The position numbers were made by a program, and so were the translations under genes. This document shows positions 14,401 to 25,109 of a stretch of DNA of 64,000 nt, one piece after another; positions within the stretch are counted from its first letter, which is position 1; every line of letters starts with the position of its first letter. The notes below the pieces were generated by a model that searched no databases, had not been told where the DNA came from, and saw only the letters and a list, made by a program, of their open reading frames with translations. Location: the NCBI GenBank assembly GCA_030490835.1, contig CM059977.1, positions 17,465,335-17,529,334 on the forward strand, written 5' to 3'. This DNA comes from Annona cherimola. Lineage: Eukaryota > Streptophyta > Magnoliopsida > Magnoliales > Annonaceae.

Positions 14401-17400
14401 GTTGTTGAGGCACACATTGGAAGCGGAAAACTAGACCCACCTTCAAAACTGGCTCCTAATATCCGCTCTCTTCTAGTTGAAGGCATTTCACAGAATACAA
14501 CAGGCAGCGTTTTCACACCTCCGGTAATTTCGCTTTTTGTGGGCTGTGTGCTTTAATTTAGTGGTCGTAATGCTTGAGAACAAATTATTTTGTCAACCTC
14601 TTCTTTTATAACATGCCAGCCCCAATTTTAAGTTAAAATCCAATATGACTTAAGAGTCGGGCCAAAGGGACAAGAATCTTATCAGAATCACTAGAATGAT
14701 CTTGCCAAACTGGCAAGAACACACCCATACTCTATTGCTATTGATGGAAGAAAAACGAGCAAGAAAGAAAGAAAAACAGAAATATGGAAATTGGTTCTTT
14801 CTCTACTTTATAATTATAATGTGATTTTGCCATACATGGTAGTCTTCTACACAATTACAATTCATGACATGTCAAATTACACTGCCAAACTGGCCAATCA
14901 GTTGACTCGACAGCTAATCATTCACACATATTCAACCATGACCTCTGAGAGCTAACCATCCCCAGATTTCATAGATGGTATGGATTATTATACCATTCCT
15001 GGTTTATGCCACTTTGACCACCTTTTATTTGTTTTAGGGTATGTCTGGTAATGAGCAAAAAATGTCAAGCTAAAACTTTTTAATCTAAAACTTTTCACTT
15101 TCTATAATTATTCTATTTTAATCATTTCTTCACGTCTTCCTATACATCTATCCTACTTTTCAATCATTTCTACATGACTGCCCATACAACTAACTTATTT
15201 ATTTTAACTTTATTTTCTTTACTCTTCATCATTATTCCTATCATATCACATCATTTTCTTCCGATTCACAAAGTTTTATGACTTCCCAAGCACATCCTTA
15301 ATCTCTTGTTGATACTTCTTTAGTTGTCCCGATGTTGAAGAAACACTCAACTTGCAATATGTGTGTTTGTTTCAACTTTTCTAATTTTGACAGAATGGTG
15401 GAGCAGTGGAAGTTAAAGCCTCTCCAACCGAAAAGGCCCTTCTACTTTGGGGTGTCCAGGTAGTATTTGTTATGTCCATTTTCCTTATATTTGCCTTCAT
15501 AATATCTGGCGCTTATCTGGGTTGTTGGCATTCATTCCCTTTACAGCTGGGGATGAACTTCAATGAAGAAAGATCAAAGACCAGAGTGCTTCATGTCTTT
15601 CCTTTCAACTCTGTGAAAAAGCGTGGTGGTGTTGCTGTGCAGGTATTTATTCTGTTCACTTTTCTATGGTTAACATTATGTGTACATTTTTTAATTAGAA
15701 AAGTATATTTTATGCGTCTGTTAACTTGGAAATTTATCTGCAGTTTCATGCTATTATTTCATTCGCAGTCTCTCTTTTTGTAATTGAATTGTCAAGCTTG
15801 TTGATGATGAACAATATGTATTCGAATTTCCTGATGCCGCATGTCTGACCAAAGTTAGTCATGTTAGAATCTCTTCTTGTAAATGCAGGATGGTTCTACA
15901 GTTCGTATACATTGGAAAGGGGCTGCTGAAATAATCTTGGCATCATGTACAAGATGGCTTGGTGAGGATGGTTCAGAAAACGACATGGATGAAAACACGG
16001 TTAAGGATTTCACAGTCTTCATTGCTCTATTAAAGGAAATCGTGTTCATTTAAAAAAAGTTGGCATTTTCTCATGACTATGCATTGTGCTTGCAGGCATT
16101 CAGAATTAGGAAGGGAATTGAGCACATGGCATCCCGGACATTGCGCTGTGTGGCTTTTGCATATAGACCTCATGACGGATTTGTTCCAAATGATCAAGAG
16201 CAGCTAGACCAGTGGATGTTACCAGAAGATGACCTGATTTTCCTGGCCGTTGTGGGAATCATGGTACACGTGAATGCTGATGTTATATTATTTTACAATT
16301 TCTCCAGTTCAGTTTAAGTTAGGAAATCCCAAAAAATTGCTTGGCAAATCACTAACTGTTCCATCTTCCACTCAGCAGGACCCTACATATGAAATGCCAC
16401 GATCCTAATGATCTGATGAAAAAAGACTCTTGATGATGGTATCCCAAAATATAAAGCTTTTCACACACAATTTTTTATTTTGCAGGATCCTTGCAGGCCT
16501 GGTGTCAAAGAGGCTGTCAAGCTTTGCCAACAATCTCATGTTAAGGTAGCCTTTTGAACCTCTACTATCACTATGTAACATATATATGTTGGTTTGTGTG
16601 GCAGTCTTTTGACATTCTACAGATGTTTATTTCTGCCAAATCCTTAAAATGTCTGGGGCAGCAAAATTAATGCTTGCTGATTTCACTAATACTGTCTTCG
16701 TCTTTCATTTCGATTTCCTACAGGGCTAGGTCTGGGGATGAGTCACGCAATCACCCCTATTCCAATTCATCTACTTGATTCTAATGATTATTCTATCATA
16801 ATTATCTTGAAATTTCATGTTTACTTCCACTTGATTTTCTGAAACTTAGCATGTTATAATTTGTGAGTAGATACAAAACTTATTCATAAAACTACAATTT
16901 TGTTTTGTTTCTCAATCTCCTTCTCATGCTCTGGTAACTAAAATAGGTGCGCATGGTGACTGGGGATAATATTCAAACTGCAAAAGCAATTGCTCTGGAG
17001 TGTGGAATACTAGATGAAAAAGACAATTTGGCATCACCGATTGTCATTGAAGGATCAGAGTTTCGGTCCTGGACTGAAGAAGACAGACTAGAAAAAGCTG
17101 AACAAATTTGTGTATGATTCAATATTCAGCTCCTCTGTTTCTATTGATTTACATCTGGAAGGAGCAGACATTAAGAGATTCTGATATACAAATCATGTCT
17201 AATATAGATAGTCCAAGATATTGTTCATATCCTAAACTGTCAGAATTTGCTGTGCAGGTGATGGGAAGGTCTTCCCCTAATGACAAACTTCTACTCGTAA
17301 AAGCACTGCGCAATAATGGGAACATTGTTGCTGTAACTGGAGATGGCACTAATGATGCACCTGCATTGCACGAGGTTTTATAAGAATTCCATAAAAAATT

Positions 17401-19860
17401 TAGGAGGCTGCTTGACATTTTATCATTGTGGTGTATCCAATCACACATACCTTGCATTGTTTTTTTGGTCTTTAGGCAGATATAGGCCTGTCGATGGGCA
17501 TTCAAGGCACAGAAGTTGCGAAAGAAAGCTCAGATATCATTATCTTGGATGATAATTTTGCTACGGTTGTGAAGGTTGGTCTACTGACTCTGCAAGCTGA
17601 TCTCTCTAGATTTGTGTTTAGAATGGTTTGATCTTTATTTCACCCTTGATTGTAGGTTGTTCGCTGGGGACGCTCTGTATACGCAAATATTCAGAAGTTC
17701 ATCCAATTCCAGCTTACAGTTAACGTGGCTGCTCTTATAATAAATGTTGCATCTGCAGTTAGCTCTGGCGACGTTCCTTTGAATGCAGTTCAGGTGAATG
17801 TGATTTGCTTTTTCATGTTATTTTGTTTTACTTTAATTTAAATGCCAAGCTGACATTATTCTGCTTTGATGCAGCTTCTCTGGGTTAACCTTATCATGGA
17901 TACTCTTGGAGCTCTTGCTTTAGCCACTGAACCACCGACTGATCACCTCATGAAGAGAAAGCCGGTTGGCAAAAGGTTAGATTGATTCTAATACGTGGAA
18001 ATGCTTTTTTTCATTGTAGAAATTCAAAAAAAAAAAAAAAAAAATTAAAAATCCAAAAAATATAAAATTGCAAATATAAACAGTTTATGCTTGGGCCAGC
18101 ATATTGGTGCAAAAAACATTAAAAAATGGCTCTTGTGACTGGGGAGCGTTCAAGCTCAATGCTCCCGAGAGCATTGAATTGGAGCCTTACATGGAAATGG
18201 ATGAAGTGGACAAATAACATCTAGCTCCAAGGAGCTAAACTGTTGTTTGTGAGTGCCGTCCAAACCATCAGTTGGTGACAATCCTTGCATGTCACAGATG
18301 GCTCTCCCAGAATATAACTCCCATATGAACAAGAAAGAATTCACATGCACATTTTGTGTTGCTTTCAAATAGAAGTAACTTCTTGTTCTTCTCATTTTCT
18401 TATGCACTTTCTAATTCCGACTTTGATCCTCTCAGTGAACCTCTAGTTACAAACATCATGTGGAGAAATCTACTATTGCAGGTAAAATCTCTTCAGTGTT
18501 TCTAATTATTACAACTTTGATCCTAATTAAATTGATTGGTTTTTGGTCACATATTGCAGGCTATATATCAAGTTACAGTCCTCCTTGTTCTGAACTTCGA
18601 GGGTATACGTTTTCTACGATTAATTGAGAATGACTCTGGCCCAGATCATGCTGAAGATGTGAAGAACACCATGATTTTTAACACTTTTGTACTCTGTCAA
18701 GTAAGTACAACCTTTTAGCATGGAAAGTATGGGGATCATGGACCATTTCAATTCAAGATCTCCCAAGAAAAATTTTGGATGAATCATGGAGCCACAAATC
18801 AGTTTGAGTGGAAATTAAGCAGGCCCACACCCACCACAAAACCCACCCTAGGCTAATATCCTTCATAGGAAGCTACAATATCTAGGACATTTTAATCAGT
18901 TCAAATGCAAAACTTGCCCGAGCCGATGTAGTTAGCCTTAAATTTTTTGTTTTCTATAGCGTCTGTATTGGTTGTATCCATGTTTTGGGTTGGATTTTCT
19001 GAATCAATGTGAGTTGACGACAATGCTTGCAGGTATTCAATGAATTCAATGCCCGAAAGCCAGATGAATTTAATGTCTTCAGTGGTGTCACCAGAAACCA
19101 CCTCTTCATGGGAATAGTTGCACTGACTGTTATACTCCAAGTAATCCTTGACTCCGTACTAAATAATTGGATCTTTGTAATTGGTATCTTATGCATAATT
19201 GTTTTTGATCCCGGGTACTACTTTTGTCATAGGTTCTGATCATTGAGTTTCTGGGAAAATTCACCTCAACTGTCAGGCTTAGTTGGAAGATGTGGCTTGT
19301 TTCAGTTGTCATCGCTTTCATAAGGTAATAATACTTGGGTCAGTTATCTTTGATGATAATACTATTCCAAAGTCTTAGGCACTGACGTGCCTACTACTCT
19401 TCTTAGCTCATTCACTGAATCTCCTTCGCATTTCCAATCTTCTCCTATGACTAACAAAATCTTTTCTCCCCTCAGCTGGCCTCTTGCTGCAGTGGGAAAG
19501 TTCCTACCAGTTCCCCAAGCTGAGTTTGGTGCTTGGTTGGGCCCAAAGTTGAGGAATAATAAATGTCTGAGATCATGGTGCTGTGTATCACCATCTAGCA
19601 ATGGTAAGTTCGTATTTCACTATTTCACAATACCACTTGTAGAGCAAAGACCAGCTCAGATACCCCTTGAGAAAGACATGAAGCCACTTCAAATCAGCTT
19701 CTTCTTGATTGATATTCAATAATAGACAAAGAAGCTGACCTTAGCATACGTTAATCTTGTCATTTATTCTGTGAGGGTCTTCTATTCTACATGTGGCATA
19801 CATTAGCCTGTTGCATCATTTCTTGCTAACTTGAAAAGTCTTCCCCATTTTTCAGATTGA
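2492..19860 (+). CDS. ACA: Autoinhibited plasma-membrane-type Ca2+-ATPase (P-type IIB, ACA8/9/10 group)
   Basis: Exports Ca2+ from the cytosol using ATP; an N-terminal calmodulin-binding segment relieves autoinhibition. Exons: 2492-2665, 4096-4212, 4523-4568, 7026-7147, 8145-8276, 8374-8463, 8633-8702, 9600-9670, 9765-9848, 9943-10020, 10117-10188, 13167-13250, 13345-13427, 13528-13636, 13912-13967, 14075-14117, 14201-14284, 14395-14523, 15394-15459, 15547-15642, 15889-15999, 16096-16263, 16486-16545, 16947-17111, 17258-17374, 17476-17574, 17656-17793, 17875-17975, 18436-18481, 18560-18700, 19033-19140, 19233-19324, 19476-19603, 19856-19860. These sum to 3285 nt, giving 1094 residues, close to family length; 34 exons also fits what I recall for this group. 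Motifs: Trp57 followed by basic [20 protein letters not shown] (59-78, calmodulin site), TGES 323-326, PEGLPL 453-458, phosphorylated Asp496 in DKTGT, KGA in exon 21, TGDGTND 797-803, and the NVAAL and [17 protein letters not shown] membrane segments. The start is the ATG at 2492; a GTG directly before it is not used. Oddities: GC donors after exons 4 and 16, and Met695 where the family has Lys (GIK-DPCRPG). The N-terminal exon joins (2 to 4) are the least certain. Intron 11 spans 10189-13166. Confidence 0.95.
6547..6967. mobile_element. Inverted-repeat miniature element in ATPase intron 3
   Basis: The left end (GTAATTTGTAAATACACTTA then TTTAGTTTGATCATAATTATAAATATA) matches the complement of the right end (ATGATTTGCAAATTCACCTA then CTTAGTTTAATTATAATCG). 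This gives a foldback unit of about 420 bp, ending some 60 bp before exon 4. Short related motifs (CATAGTTTGACGG, GCATATAATTCTC) recur at 61340-61460. No target duplication resolved. Confidence 0.55.
7148..7153 (+). other. Non-canonical GC splice donor (intron 4)
   Basis: The exon carrying the IGREQL segment must end after the GGG at 7145-7147 to join VKELARLL at 8145 in frame. The following bases are GCAAGT, the classic form of the minor GC-AG intron class; no usable GT exists at this junction. Confidence 0.75.
8955..9246. mobile_element. Tourist-like miniature element in ATPase intron 7
   Basis: Shares with the 40266 and 15037 copies the ordered strings TTTTTAATCATTTCTTCACA, ATCTATTTTAACTTTATT and ATTACTTTCCAAATACACTC. 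The left end is GATTGGATACC-like and is eroded relative to the family start GGGTGTGTTTGG. No coding content. Confidence 0.6.
10872..11262. mobile_element. Foldback element with TGCTCTCGGGAGCATTGA ends, ATPase intron 11
   Basis: The left end reads GACTCTGATCCTATGCTCTC then GGGAGCATTGA; the right end complement reads GACTCTGACATATGCTCTCG then GGAGCATTGAGCATATACC. The middle is a hairpin with AATCAGTGGCATTTTAG and its complement, so nearly the whole 390 bp can pair with itself. The inner arms match the repeat at 1-165. Confidence 0.8.
11425..12020. mobile_element. hAT-type miniature element (GGGTTGG family), ATPase intron 11
   Basis: Begins near GTTAACGGATCGGGTTGGAT and ends near GGGTTAATCATGGTCATTGG, the two complementary end types also seen at 24529-25091 and 30085-31075. 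The centre (TCTGGCAGATAATGATCATG ... AAAATGAAAATTAAGTGG) matches the 30085 copy but not the 24529 copy, so there are two subfamilies. Point changes have eroded the ends and no target duplication is readable. Confidence 0.7.
12474..12948. mobile_element. Inverted-repeat miniature element, ATPase intron 11
   Basis: The left end GGTTTTTTCCATATATACCC resembles the complement of the right end (GGTTTTTCCCTTAATCCCCG). Near-repeats of CTACGTTTG and of ATATACCCACTACGTTT occur in the left arm. About 475 bp, no open frame; boundaries approximate. Confidence 0.45.
14118..14123 (+). other. Non-canonical GC splice donor (intron 16)
   Basis: Exon 16 ([13 protein letters not shown]) must end at 14117 to join [11 protein letters not shown] at 14201. 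The donor is GCAAGT followed by a run of T, and the intron is only 83 bp. This is the second GC-AG intron in the same gene. Confidence 0.75.
15037..15297. mobile_element. Tourist-like miniature element with TTA target duplication, ATPase intron 18
   Basis: 261 bp with ends GGGTATGTCTGG and (complement) GGATGTGCTTGG, flanked by TTA at 15034-15036 and TTA at 15298-15300. A 3-bp TTA duplication is the mark of PIF/Harbinger (Tourist) insertion. Internal strings match the many related copies in this window. Confidence 0.75.
18085..18185. repeat. Solo end of foldback element, ATPase intron 28
   Basis: Contains the 20-base string CTCAATGCTCCCGAGAGCAT, identical to the right end of the intron-11 element at about 11228-11247, preceded by GGGGAGCGTTCAAG. 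The conserved inner hairpin is absent, so this is an isolated end or an internally deleted copy. A poly-A run at 18028-18046 lies just upstream. Confidence 0.5.
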
Positions 19861-20397
19861 AATGAGAATGCCCAAAAGGAGATCGTAGGACTGGTTGTCT
19901 ATTGTCTGCTAGATTGCTAAAAGCTTGGCTTCATTCAAATCCATACAGTTCGCTATCCTCGCTAAAGCTTGACTTACTAACAAATGCCCGCTTCCTAACT
20001 ACAGCCTATTTTTCATAGAATAGTTGCAAAGTTGGTTTGTATAATACTTTTGGTTCTTGCATTAAAGCTAAAGGAAATTGGTTTTTCATATGATTTGAGT
20101 GGTGCGATTATGGATACCAAAATTTAATGTGTGCAGCAAGTAACAAACAATACGAATCATTATTTAATTTGTATACTTGATTTTCTATTCGTTTATTTTA
20201 TTTATTTATTTATCATTATTTAGCCATTTTACTTTTTTCCATGTCTTTCAGAAAAAAAAAAAATTTTTGAAAAAAAAAACTGTGGGGCAAGAAAGATTTT
20301 AGTGCTAGCCAACTCCATGAACCAGCCCAATAAGCCTCTCAAGCGCTACCCAAATGGCAATTGAAGAAGGAAGATGATGTCAATAAAACAAGACCTC
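19861..20397. other. Ca2+-ATPase 3' flank
   Basis: Untranslated tail and downstream flank of the pump gene. AT-rich with poly-A runs near 20251-20278; no open frame or RNA gene recognised. A cleavage signal could not be fixed. Confidence 0.4.
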
Positions 20398-20660
20398 TCG
20401 TATTGATACGGCAGCTGCTATCATGCAAATTGGTATGGTAATAAAATAATTCTAAATACAATGGGTGAAGTAGATTATAATTTTATGATCACATGAGGCC
20501 TATCTTGGTGCAATTGTACCTTAATATTGGAAAATTAATTTGATATGATAATAGAATATATTATTCTAAATATAATGTGTAGAGTAGATTATGATTTCAT
20601 CATCACGTGGGGCCCGTTTTGATGCCGCTGCACTTGAATATTTTCCCCACATATATTTAA
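20398..20660. repeat. Two diverged direct copies of a TA-target element end
   Basis: Two units of about 100 bp (near 20433-20520 and 20548-20640) each contain ATTCTAAATA(C/T)AATG(G/T)GT, a GTAGATTAT block, then a GATCACATGAGGCC or CATCACGTGGGGCC block and a TGCAATTG or GCTGCACTTG end. The same order occurs once at 30706-30800 inside the element nested in the MSR intron, so this looks like a tandem remnant of that family. Confidence 0.6.
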
Positions 20661-20850
20661 AATTTGGACCAATCACTTATCCAAAAAAATAAAATAAAAT
20701 TGGACCAATCAGATTGTGATGGGCAAGAGTACCCCGTGCTTGATCTCTTTTACAACTTGAGGCGTACTAAAAGATCGAATTTAATTCTTGAATCGGAGAC
20801 TTGATTCAAAGGAATACAGAAAACGTTAGGAAGCTTAAAAAGAGTAAGAT

Positions 20851-22977
20851 TTACTTGTGGTTGCTTTGGAGTAACAGCTGATGCAACCTGTGCAAGGATT
20901 CGTCTTGTTGGCTGGCATCAGAACACGAGGCTTCACCTTGTTCCACTTGGGCTTGGAGGGATTCAGCCAGAGATGGTTCGGCAACGTGCGGCAGCTCAGA
21001 TTTCCCCACTTCATGATCAGCTTGGGCAATTTGGGATTGGTGTGTTGCGGTGATCAGCTCGAAGTGGCTGTTGCGAATTCCAAAGCAGGAATCCTGTTGC
21101 AGCCGATCATGAGCTTGGGATGCTGGTGGGGGCATTTGAGCATTATGGATGGCCAAATGAGCCTGTATCGTTGCTAGCTCGTACTGAGTAATGTATATCT
21201 CCTGCTGTAGCTGATTTATGAATCCCACACACCCATATACCGGTTCTTGCACCCTGAGATGCGCCTCAAAAGACAGCGAATTGGCTGCTTGTGCTCGGAG
21301 ATGATCTGGGACATGCTGCTCCAATGCACAAACCAACGACTATCAGCCCACTAAGAAGATTTAATATATATCCAGGTGGAAATATATATTGCAGCTTAAG
21401 ACGGGTTACCCTTCGTTACTTGATTTTCTTATAAATGATTCCAAGATCTTGAAAGTTTAGATTATTGACATGTTTCAAAACTATAAAATTGTAGAGCTCC
21501 ATGAAGCTGGGAGTCCTCGGTTCAAACTACAGCAGCAGCAATTTGTATGGTATAGCAACAACATTTGGTTAGTGGCATTATTCTTCCCGAGTTTGTGGAA
21601 CATCACATCAATTTGTTTGAAAAATTGGAATATTGATAGATATCTGTAGAATATTGTTAGGAATTGTAATACAATGTTGAGATGATTGTAATACATGAAT
21701 ACCCATAAAAAAATTATATGATTATAGCTTAACCGGTGCCTTGAGATGATTGTAATATACGACTAACCATAAAAAAATTATATGAATATAGCTTAACAGG
21801 TGCCTAAACAAGAAAGATGAAAACAAAATCCGCTTAGGGTTATGATCTTATTAGCTCAACTTATGTTAATCTGGGCTAATTTATATATACTTTCGATTTT
21901 TTTTTGTTTTTCAATAAAAATGTTTTTACTATATTTAATTCATAAATTAAAATTTACAATTTTCGGTATGTGCATGTATATATATTTATTTTCAAAATCT
22001 ACATTTTGGGAAGTAGAAATGACTTAAGTACTCCCTCAAAAAATATACATGTACACATATCCAAAAATTATAAATTTGATATGTGAATTAAATATACTTG
22101 AAAAAATATTTTCATAAAAAATGGAAAAACGGAAATATATAAAAACTAACCCTGCCTGGGCTAACGTACGGCTAAGAAGATCATAACCATACATGAATTT
22201 AAAAAAAAAAAAAATCATAACCAATCCGCTTATTACAGCAGAACATCGTACTGATACTCTTCTCAATCAAACAATTTCAAGGGCAAGTCGGCAATCTAGA
22301 TTTGCTCTTGCCATTCATCAAGCCCTTCACAACGGACCATAGCACAACTAAACCATAATATTGTGAGATAGAGATCACAATTCACAACGTATGAACGGCT
22401 AATGCTAGTAGATCGTTATTTGAAATCAATCAAGCTTGTGATCTCGTTATCTTACCAAGTTCCAATGTTCAACGAAGCACAGATAGTTAAGATTATTTGA
22501 AATCAATCAAGTTTGTCTCGTTATCTTGCCAACTTTCGACGTCTACTCATTCACAGATAATTACGATTTAGAAAGAGTATGTGCCCATTTATTTCACAAA
22601 TTCGTAGTATGGTTACAAATATACAAGGTAAAAAGTTCAAAATATTATAATTTGAACTTTAGGCTTAAAATTACAGGATATTTTGTAATCGAGATTCGTT
22701 ATGCGTCGATTTGCACTTGTGTTTTCTTTTCCATCTAAACTCTAATGTCAATTTGAAGAACACCCACCAATTGACATTCATGGCTGCAATTTCTATGAGC
22801 ACCACATATACATACATATACCTGTAACATTTTGGTAAGATTGCTGGCACCATAGATCTTGTGGACGCATGCAAATCTTTGAGGATGTGTTGACGGAAAA
22901 TAAGGAGCCAGGACACAATCTTCCGGACATCTCCTCCTAAGGCATTTGCAGGCTGCACAACGGTTGGATGTGGACAT
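20851..22977 (-). CDS. LBD: LOB-domain (LBD/ASL) transcription factor, LBD23/24-like
   Basis: Plant-specific DNA-binding factor of the nucleus. Two exons on the minus strand: 22977-22822 (52 codons) and 21315-20851 (154 codons plus TAA), intron GT-AG, 206 residues from the ATG at 22977. The C-block is present as C-x2-C-x6-C-x3-C (Cys7, 10, 17, 21), followed by APYFP, a FACVHKIYGASN segment (GAS-type block), EPVYGCVG and a leucine-rich stretch INQLQQEIYITQYEL. The short intron position after KMLQ is typical of the family. The closest remembered relatives are LBD23/24 because of the RFACVHKIYGA wording. The C-terminus is rich in Gln, His and Ser and unlike a known motif. The same frame stays open upstream to a well-placed ATG at 23112, which would add 45 residues (251 in all). 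The intron (21316-22821) hosts a foldback element. Confidence 0.9.
21838..22200. mobile_element. Foldback element in LBD intron
   Basis: The left end GGTTATGATCTTATTAGCTC and the complement of the right end GGTTATGATCTTCTTAGCCG agree at 16 of 20 positions. The interior contains TTTACAATTTTCGGTATGTG against CACATATCCAAAAATTATAA, the arm pair seen in the other foldback copies. About 360 bp, non-coding. Confidence 0.65.
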
Positions 22978-23112
22978 CCTTGTTGTCTTTGGAGATATTA
23001 ACCGAGATATCGAAATCTTGTGGAGATCCGACAACGGGTTTTGTTGGATTTTCTGAAATCTTGCTAAGATTTTCTGAATCTGTTTTGGAATATAAAGGAG
23101 ATGGTCATCCAT
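22978..23112 (-). other. In-frame N-terminal extension or leader of LBD gene
   Basis: 45 sense codons run without a stop from ATG 23112 (context ATAATGG, good A at -3 and G at +4) into the LOB-domain ATG at 22977 (context AGGATGT). The encoded stretch begins MDDHLLYIPKQ and resembles no domain I know. LOB proteins normally start just before the C-block, so this may be leader sequence that happens to be open, or a real extension. Confidence 0.5.
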
Positions 23113-23193
23113 TATTGGTAGGAGTATACAACTGCTAAATTATTCAAACGAGGGAGTGAGTTATGGAAGTTTAGGAGGCACTGATGAAGATTT

Positions 23194-23202
23194 CCTTATA
23201 AA
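23194..23202 (-). promoter_or_regulatory. Candidate TATA box for LBD gene
   Basis: TTTATAAGG on the minus strand, about 85 bp before the upstream ATG at 23112. If used, the mRNA would include that ATG. In the displaced copy near 44290 the corresponding place reads TTTAGG, so the TATA is lost there. Confidence 0.35.
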
Positions 23203-23734
23203 CTGAGATGGGCGGTAAGTCACCAACTTGCAACCCCACCGCAGCCAAATGCGCTACAGCATCTTTGCCGCCGATATGCCACTTGGGCAGAAAATCGGCA
23301 CCTTTGAAACAGTGGGCCAACCATTTTTGAAGAATCTAATTGAAGCCACTGGCTTCACTAAAAACGGAACTTGGAATCTTAGACCAGCATAATTACACAG
23401 GTGAAACATTTTTTCCAGATATTCTTTTTTTTTCCAGATGTTCTATTCTTTATGTTGGGACTTCTTACTTTGATGGTCCTGATTTCCTCTAGTTTTGTTC
23501 TTTAAGATAAAAAAATTAAGTATAATTTTCAAGTTTCTTGCAAGACATCCGTCAGGTCTACGCAAGACATTTTATCGCGGTGATTTTACGCATGTGCGAA
23601 TACAAGGTTAAGCTATTTATTGTTAATATGAAGATATAAAATTTAAGTATAATTTTAAAATTTTATAATATTAAATTAATAATATAATTTGAAGCACAAA
23701 TCTTTGTTGATATTATTAATCAATCTATAAAAAT

Positions 23735-23863
23735 ATGATCATACGCGGCCGCATGACTTGCTGTGGGTCGAACGACGCTTGTTGGATGGGGCAGAATAAC
23801 TCTGCGCCGTTCAATTGGGTTTCAGCGGAAATTTTCACAAAAGTCCCTGCAGTGCAGCAGAAG
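23735..23863 (+). repeat. Left arm of inverted duplication, interrupted by two hAT elements
   Basis: Bases from GATCATACGCGGCCGC through AAAGTCCCTGCAG match the complement of 26270-26110 with scattered differences (GTTGGATGGGGC, CGTTCAATTGGGTTT). The matching sequence resumes after the inserted elements at 24512-24528 and 25092-25110. Confidence 0.75.
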
Positions 23864-24511
23864 TAGGGGTGCAACTTGGGCCGGGTTGAGCCCTAACCCA
23901 GCCCGCCGAACTCGATTTTGGGCAGTGTTGGAACTTGATTTTTCATAACCCGAGCCCGAGGAACCCGATTTGTGAATATGATAGGGTTAGGGTTCAAGTG
24001 AACCCGAACCCGAGCCCAATTTTCCATTTTATATTATTATAAAATATATTATATATATACTATTTAAATAATATTTCTTTATATTTTTCATGTTTTATGT
24101 TATTACATCTATATTTGAATACATATTTGGCATATTGTAATTTTATTGTAAATAAAGTATATTATTTCATTTATATTTATCTTTTATTTCTATCATTCGT
24201 TTTTACACTTATTAATTTTTTTTCTTTATCTTAGTTTTGATGTTAAATTTTTTCTAGAAATATTCTTTACATTACTATTTTTAAAAAATATGTAGTTTGA
24301 TTATATGTTATTATGTTTGCCTACATAATTTGTTATTATTATTTATTCTTATCACTTTTAAATAAAATGTAAATTCATTAACATAAATTCCAACCCGAAA
24401 CTCAGCCCGAATCCGATTTTCAAAAATAGGGTTAGGGTTCAGGTTTTACAAATAGGGTTAGGGTTAGTGTCGAGATGAACCCGAGTTTCATGAGCCTAAG
24501 TTGCACCCCTA
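23864..24511. mobile_element. hAT-type miniature element 1 with 8-bp target duplication
   Basis: 648 bp. Begins TAGGGGTGCAACTTGGGCCG and ends as its rough complement (CTAAGTTGCACCCCTA). It is flanked by AGCAGAAG at 23856-23863 and again at 24512-24519: a perfect 8-bp duplication, diagnostic of the hAT superfamily. The interior is AT-rich with GGGTTAGGGTT runs near both ends and no transposase. Confidence 0.88.
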
Positions 24512-24528
24512 AGCAGAAGGACGTAGGC

Positions 24529-25091
24529 TAGGGGTGTTAACGGATCGGGTTGAACGGGTTGGAGCCTAATTCTAATCCTAACCCATTTAATATATCTCAA
24601 CCCTAATCCGTTTATTAACCCATTTAAAAAACTTCAACCCTAACCTATTTACAACCCATTTAACAAATGGGTTAACGAGTTGTTAACGGGTTGTGTTTGT
24701 TACTAATTTTCATGCTAAAAATCTTCAATAGAATTTGTAAATTTAAATAAATTAAATAATTCAAAGCTAATGTACCTGAATTTAATTTATTTTAACTTGA
24801 AAACATCAGCACCAATCTCAAGTCATCTCTTTAATGTCAATTCCTGTTATAAATATTATATATATATTATATTAAATGAGTTATATGGGTTGAACGGGTT
24901 GGACGAGTTAAATAAACGGGTTGGACAGGTTCACGGGTTGCGAAGCCTCAGCCCTAATCCGTTTATTTAATTAAATGATTGAACGGGTTGGCGGATCATA
25001 ACCCACTTATTCAAAAATCCCAACCCAAACTCATTTATTAACGGGTTGAACGAGCGGGTTAACGGGTTGACCATGACCATTAACACCCCTA
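24529..25091. mobile_element. hAT-type miniature element 2 with 8-bp target duplication
   Basis: 563 bp. Begins TAGGGGTGTTAACGGATCGG and ends CCATTAACACCCCTA. It is flanked by ACGTAGGC at 24521-24528 and 25092-25099. Many internal CGGGTTGG/AACCCG repeats; same family as 11425-12020 and 30085-31075. No coding capacity. It sits one base beyond the duplication of element 1. Confidence 0.88.
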
Positions 25092-25109
25092 ACGTAGGCA
25101 CGTACCAGA

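Noticed and set aside
17149..17505. 118-codon minus-strand open frame
   Set aside because: Antisense shadow of pump exons 25 and 26; no family resemblance.
23980..24470. GGGTTAGGGTT runs looking like an interstitial telomere tract
   Set aside because: They lie inside the hAT-type element at 23864-24511, are short and irregular, and are mixed with AACCCGAACCCG; they belong to the element ends.
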